The notes beneath the pieces are model-generated. The model saw nothing but the letters and a program-made list of their open reading frames with translations, did no database searches and was not told the DNA's origin. From the NCBI RefSeq assembly GCF_014636095.1, contig NZ_BMDV01000001.1, forward strand, positions 186,001 to 250,000: a stretch of 64,000 bases of DNA, in the 5' to 3' direction. Source of the DNA: Acinetobacter modestus (lineage in GTDB: Bacteria; Pseudomonadota; Gammaproteobacteria; Pseudomonadales; Moraxellaceae). Position 1 is the first letter of the stretch, and every line of letters begins with the position of its first letter. Positions 62,598 to 64,000 of the stretch are shown here, in pieces. The translations under genes and the position numbers were made by a program.

Positions 62598-63125
62598 AAT
62601 TCGTTTTTCAATTCATATCAAAACCATTGCACAATAAGAACTCTTAATTTAAGTTTATTATCATAACTTCCCATGCTTTCCCAACTATTACCGTAATTGA
62701 TGCGGTAAAGATTGCGGTAAACCTTAAATTACTCAAAAAAGTTACCGTAAAGATGCCAAAACAAGTCGTTGGCTTTTCTCTATTATTAATTAGCTGTATT
62801 TATTTAATTACTTTTTAATAAAAATTCTTCTTTTTCAAAATCAATTTATCGTTAAGTCTTAATCTAACAACAAAAGTCTTAAAAACTACGCTCTATTGCT
62901 TACGATTATTTTGATAATCTTACCTATAGTTGATGCAATCATTAAAGACTAAGATTCTGATATTAAATAAAAAATTTTCATATTTAACAATTTAAAAATA
63001 AATCATTTTGCAACATTTTCGAATTAATCGTTCTATTTCTAAAACGCCAGAAACCTATTTTTCTACTTGGTTTATTTTTTCATATCACTCAAAATAGTCA
63101 TTCTATTTAACAACGTGAGACGTTC
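62598..63125. other. Long gap after tRNA-Arg with short imperfect repeats
   Basis: No start-to-stop ORF worth calling. Four imperfect copies of a 12-base element occur at 62690-62756: ACCGTAATTGAT, GCGGTAAAGATT, GCGGTAAACCTT and ACCGTAAAGATG. The plus-strand frame from 62682 is open (ITVIDAVKIAVNLKL) to a stop near 62818 but lacks a start. Position directly behind a tRNA suggests an old integration site. The right third is AT-rich and carries the promoter of the next gene. Confidence 0.45.
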
Positions 63126-64000
63126 ATGACTGATGCTTTGGTGTTGAGCGATTTGTCCAAAACTTATCGTAATGGTTTTCAGGCGTTAAAAGGTATTGAT
63201 TTGACCGTACCTGAAGGTGAATTTTATGCATTATTAGGTCCTAATGGTGCGGGTAAATCCACAACGATTAGTATCATTAGCTCTTTAACCAAAAAAACAT
63301 CGGGTACAGTGGAAATCTTTGGGCATAACTTAGATACTCATCCATCCCATGCGAAACAATGTCTTGGTGTTGTTCCTCAAGAGTTTAACTTCGGTCAATT
63401 CGAAAAAACTTTCGATATTTTAGTGACACAAGCAGGTTATTACGGAATTCCCAAAAAACTTGCTGAACAACGTGCTGAATATTATTTAGAAAAACTCGGT
63501 TTATGGGAAAAACGTAATATTCAATCACGTATGCTTTCAGGTGGTATGAAGCGTCGTTTAATGATTGCACGTGCCATGATGCATGAACCTAAACTTCTTA
63601 TTTTAGATGAACCAACTGCTGGTGTAGATATTGAGTTACGTCGTTCAATGTGGGATTTTCTCACTGAGATGAATGAAAAAGGCACATCAATTATTTTAAC
63701 GACGCATTATTTAGAAGAAGCTGAGATGCTTTGTCGTCGCATCGCAATTATTGATCGTGGTGTGATTAAAGAAGATACCACCATGAAAGGCTTTCTTAAT
63801 CAACTGAATGAAGAATCATTCATCTGTGACCTCGCTGAACCCATTGAAAATTTGCAACTGGATATCATCGGCTTCAAATTTAATTTAATTGATCCAATGA
63901 CATTAGAAGTCACCATGGATAAAGCCCATAGCATGAATGACTTGTTTTTACTATTACAATCACAAAATATTCAAGTCAGCAGTATGCGTAATAAATCCAA
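63126..64000 (+). CDS. ABC-2 type transporter ATPase (YadG-like), 3' end outside window
   Basis: The visible 291 codons encode an ATPase of the ABC-2 export class, N-terminus MTDALVLSDLSKTYRNG. Walker A is GPNGAGKST near residue 39, Q-loop VVPQEFNFGQFE, signature MLSGGMKRRLMIARAM, Walker B LLILDEPTAGVD, switch TTHYLEEAE. The C-terminal extension (SFICDLAEPIENL) is typical of YadG-like proteins. The frame is still open at base 64000. A membrane partner (YadH-like) would be expected just downstream, beyond the window. Confidence 0.93.
   Translation, partial: MTDALVLSDLSKTYRNGFQALKGIDLTVPEGEFYALLGPNGAGKSTTISIISSLTKKTSGTVEIFGHNLDTHPSHAKQCLGVVPQEFNFGQFEKTFDILVTQAGYYGIPKKLAEQRAEYYLEKLGLWEKRNIQSRMLSGGMKRRLMIARAMMHEPKLLILDEPTAGVDIELRRSMWDFLTEMNEKGTSIILTTHYLEEAEMLCRRIAIIDRGVIKEDTTMKGFLNQLNEESFICDLAEPIENLQLDIIGFKFNLIDPMTLEVTMDKAHSMNDLFLLLQSQNIQVSSMRNKS

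Overview
The window is chromosomal DNA from a gamma-proteobacterium of the genus Acinetobacter. This rests on the low GC content, on near-identity in wording between several proteins and known Acinetobacter families (an AbeS-like SMR pump, the lipase/foldase pair, short Acinetobacter-only membrane proteins), and on the local gene sets. The species was not determined.

Left part (1-11.3 kb) is core metabolism: the end of surA, class II aldolase, the RNA helicase rhlB, a cold-shock protein, a TusA-like protein, rpoH, thiS-thiG, the Ser/Thr transporter sstT and a YbdG-type mechanosensitive channel. From 11.4 to 17.3 kb lies an AT-rich accessory stretch: a minus-strand operon with a tyrosinase, a DUF2182 membrane protein and a stand-alone copy of the tyrosinase C-terminal domain, followed by a small beta-barrel protein, tiny membrane proteins and an unknown gene. 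From 17.5 to 33.2 kb are an ABC exporter, a MaoC hydratase, an AraC regulator, gcvH, aspA, the proline module putP/putR/putA, folB-folK, an AarF/ABC1-type kinase and a ThiF/MoeB-type enzyme.

A small type I-F-like CRISPR array with no cas genes nearby sits at 33.4-33.8 kb. It is followed by a PDZ-type gene broken by one stop codon, the lipase foldase/lipase pair with a divergent AraC regulator, an SDR with its own divergent AraC regulator, prmC-prfA, small membrane proteins, a glycine-zipper protein, and trhP (yegQ)-yfhL.

The most interesting region is 47.2-58.6 kb, a guanidine-assimilation island. A guanidine-I (ykkC) riboswitch precedes two carboxyguanidine-deiminase subunits and a biotin-dependent guanidine carboxylase, all on the minus strand. 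A second minus-strand operon holds a previously unlisted 38-codon ORF, a NikR-like regulator whose nickel ligands are mostly lost, and possibly the substrate-binding lipoprotein. A plus-strand operon holds the ABC permease and ATPase, a 2-oxoglutarate/Fe(II) oxygenase, an unrecognised 291-residue protein and an AbeS-like efflux pump. I read a sigma-54 type -24/-12 promoter in front of each of the three transcription units, which ties the island to nitrogen control. No allophanate hydrolase is present in the window. A plausible new idea is that the oxygenase releases guanidine from an imported guanidino compound and feeds it to the carboxylase.

The right end (58.7-64 kb) holds glyA, a junction of two truncated genes, a DEDD exonuclease, an unknown gene, tRNA-Arg(CCG) with repeats behind it, and the start of an ABC-2 type ATPase gene that runs off the window.
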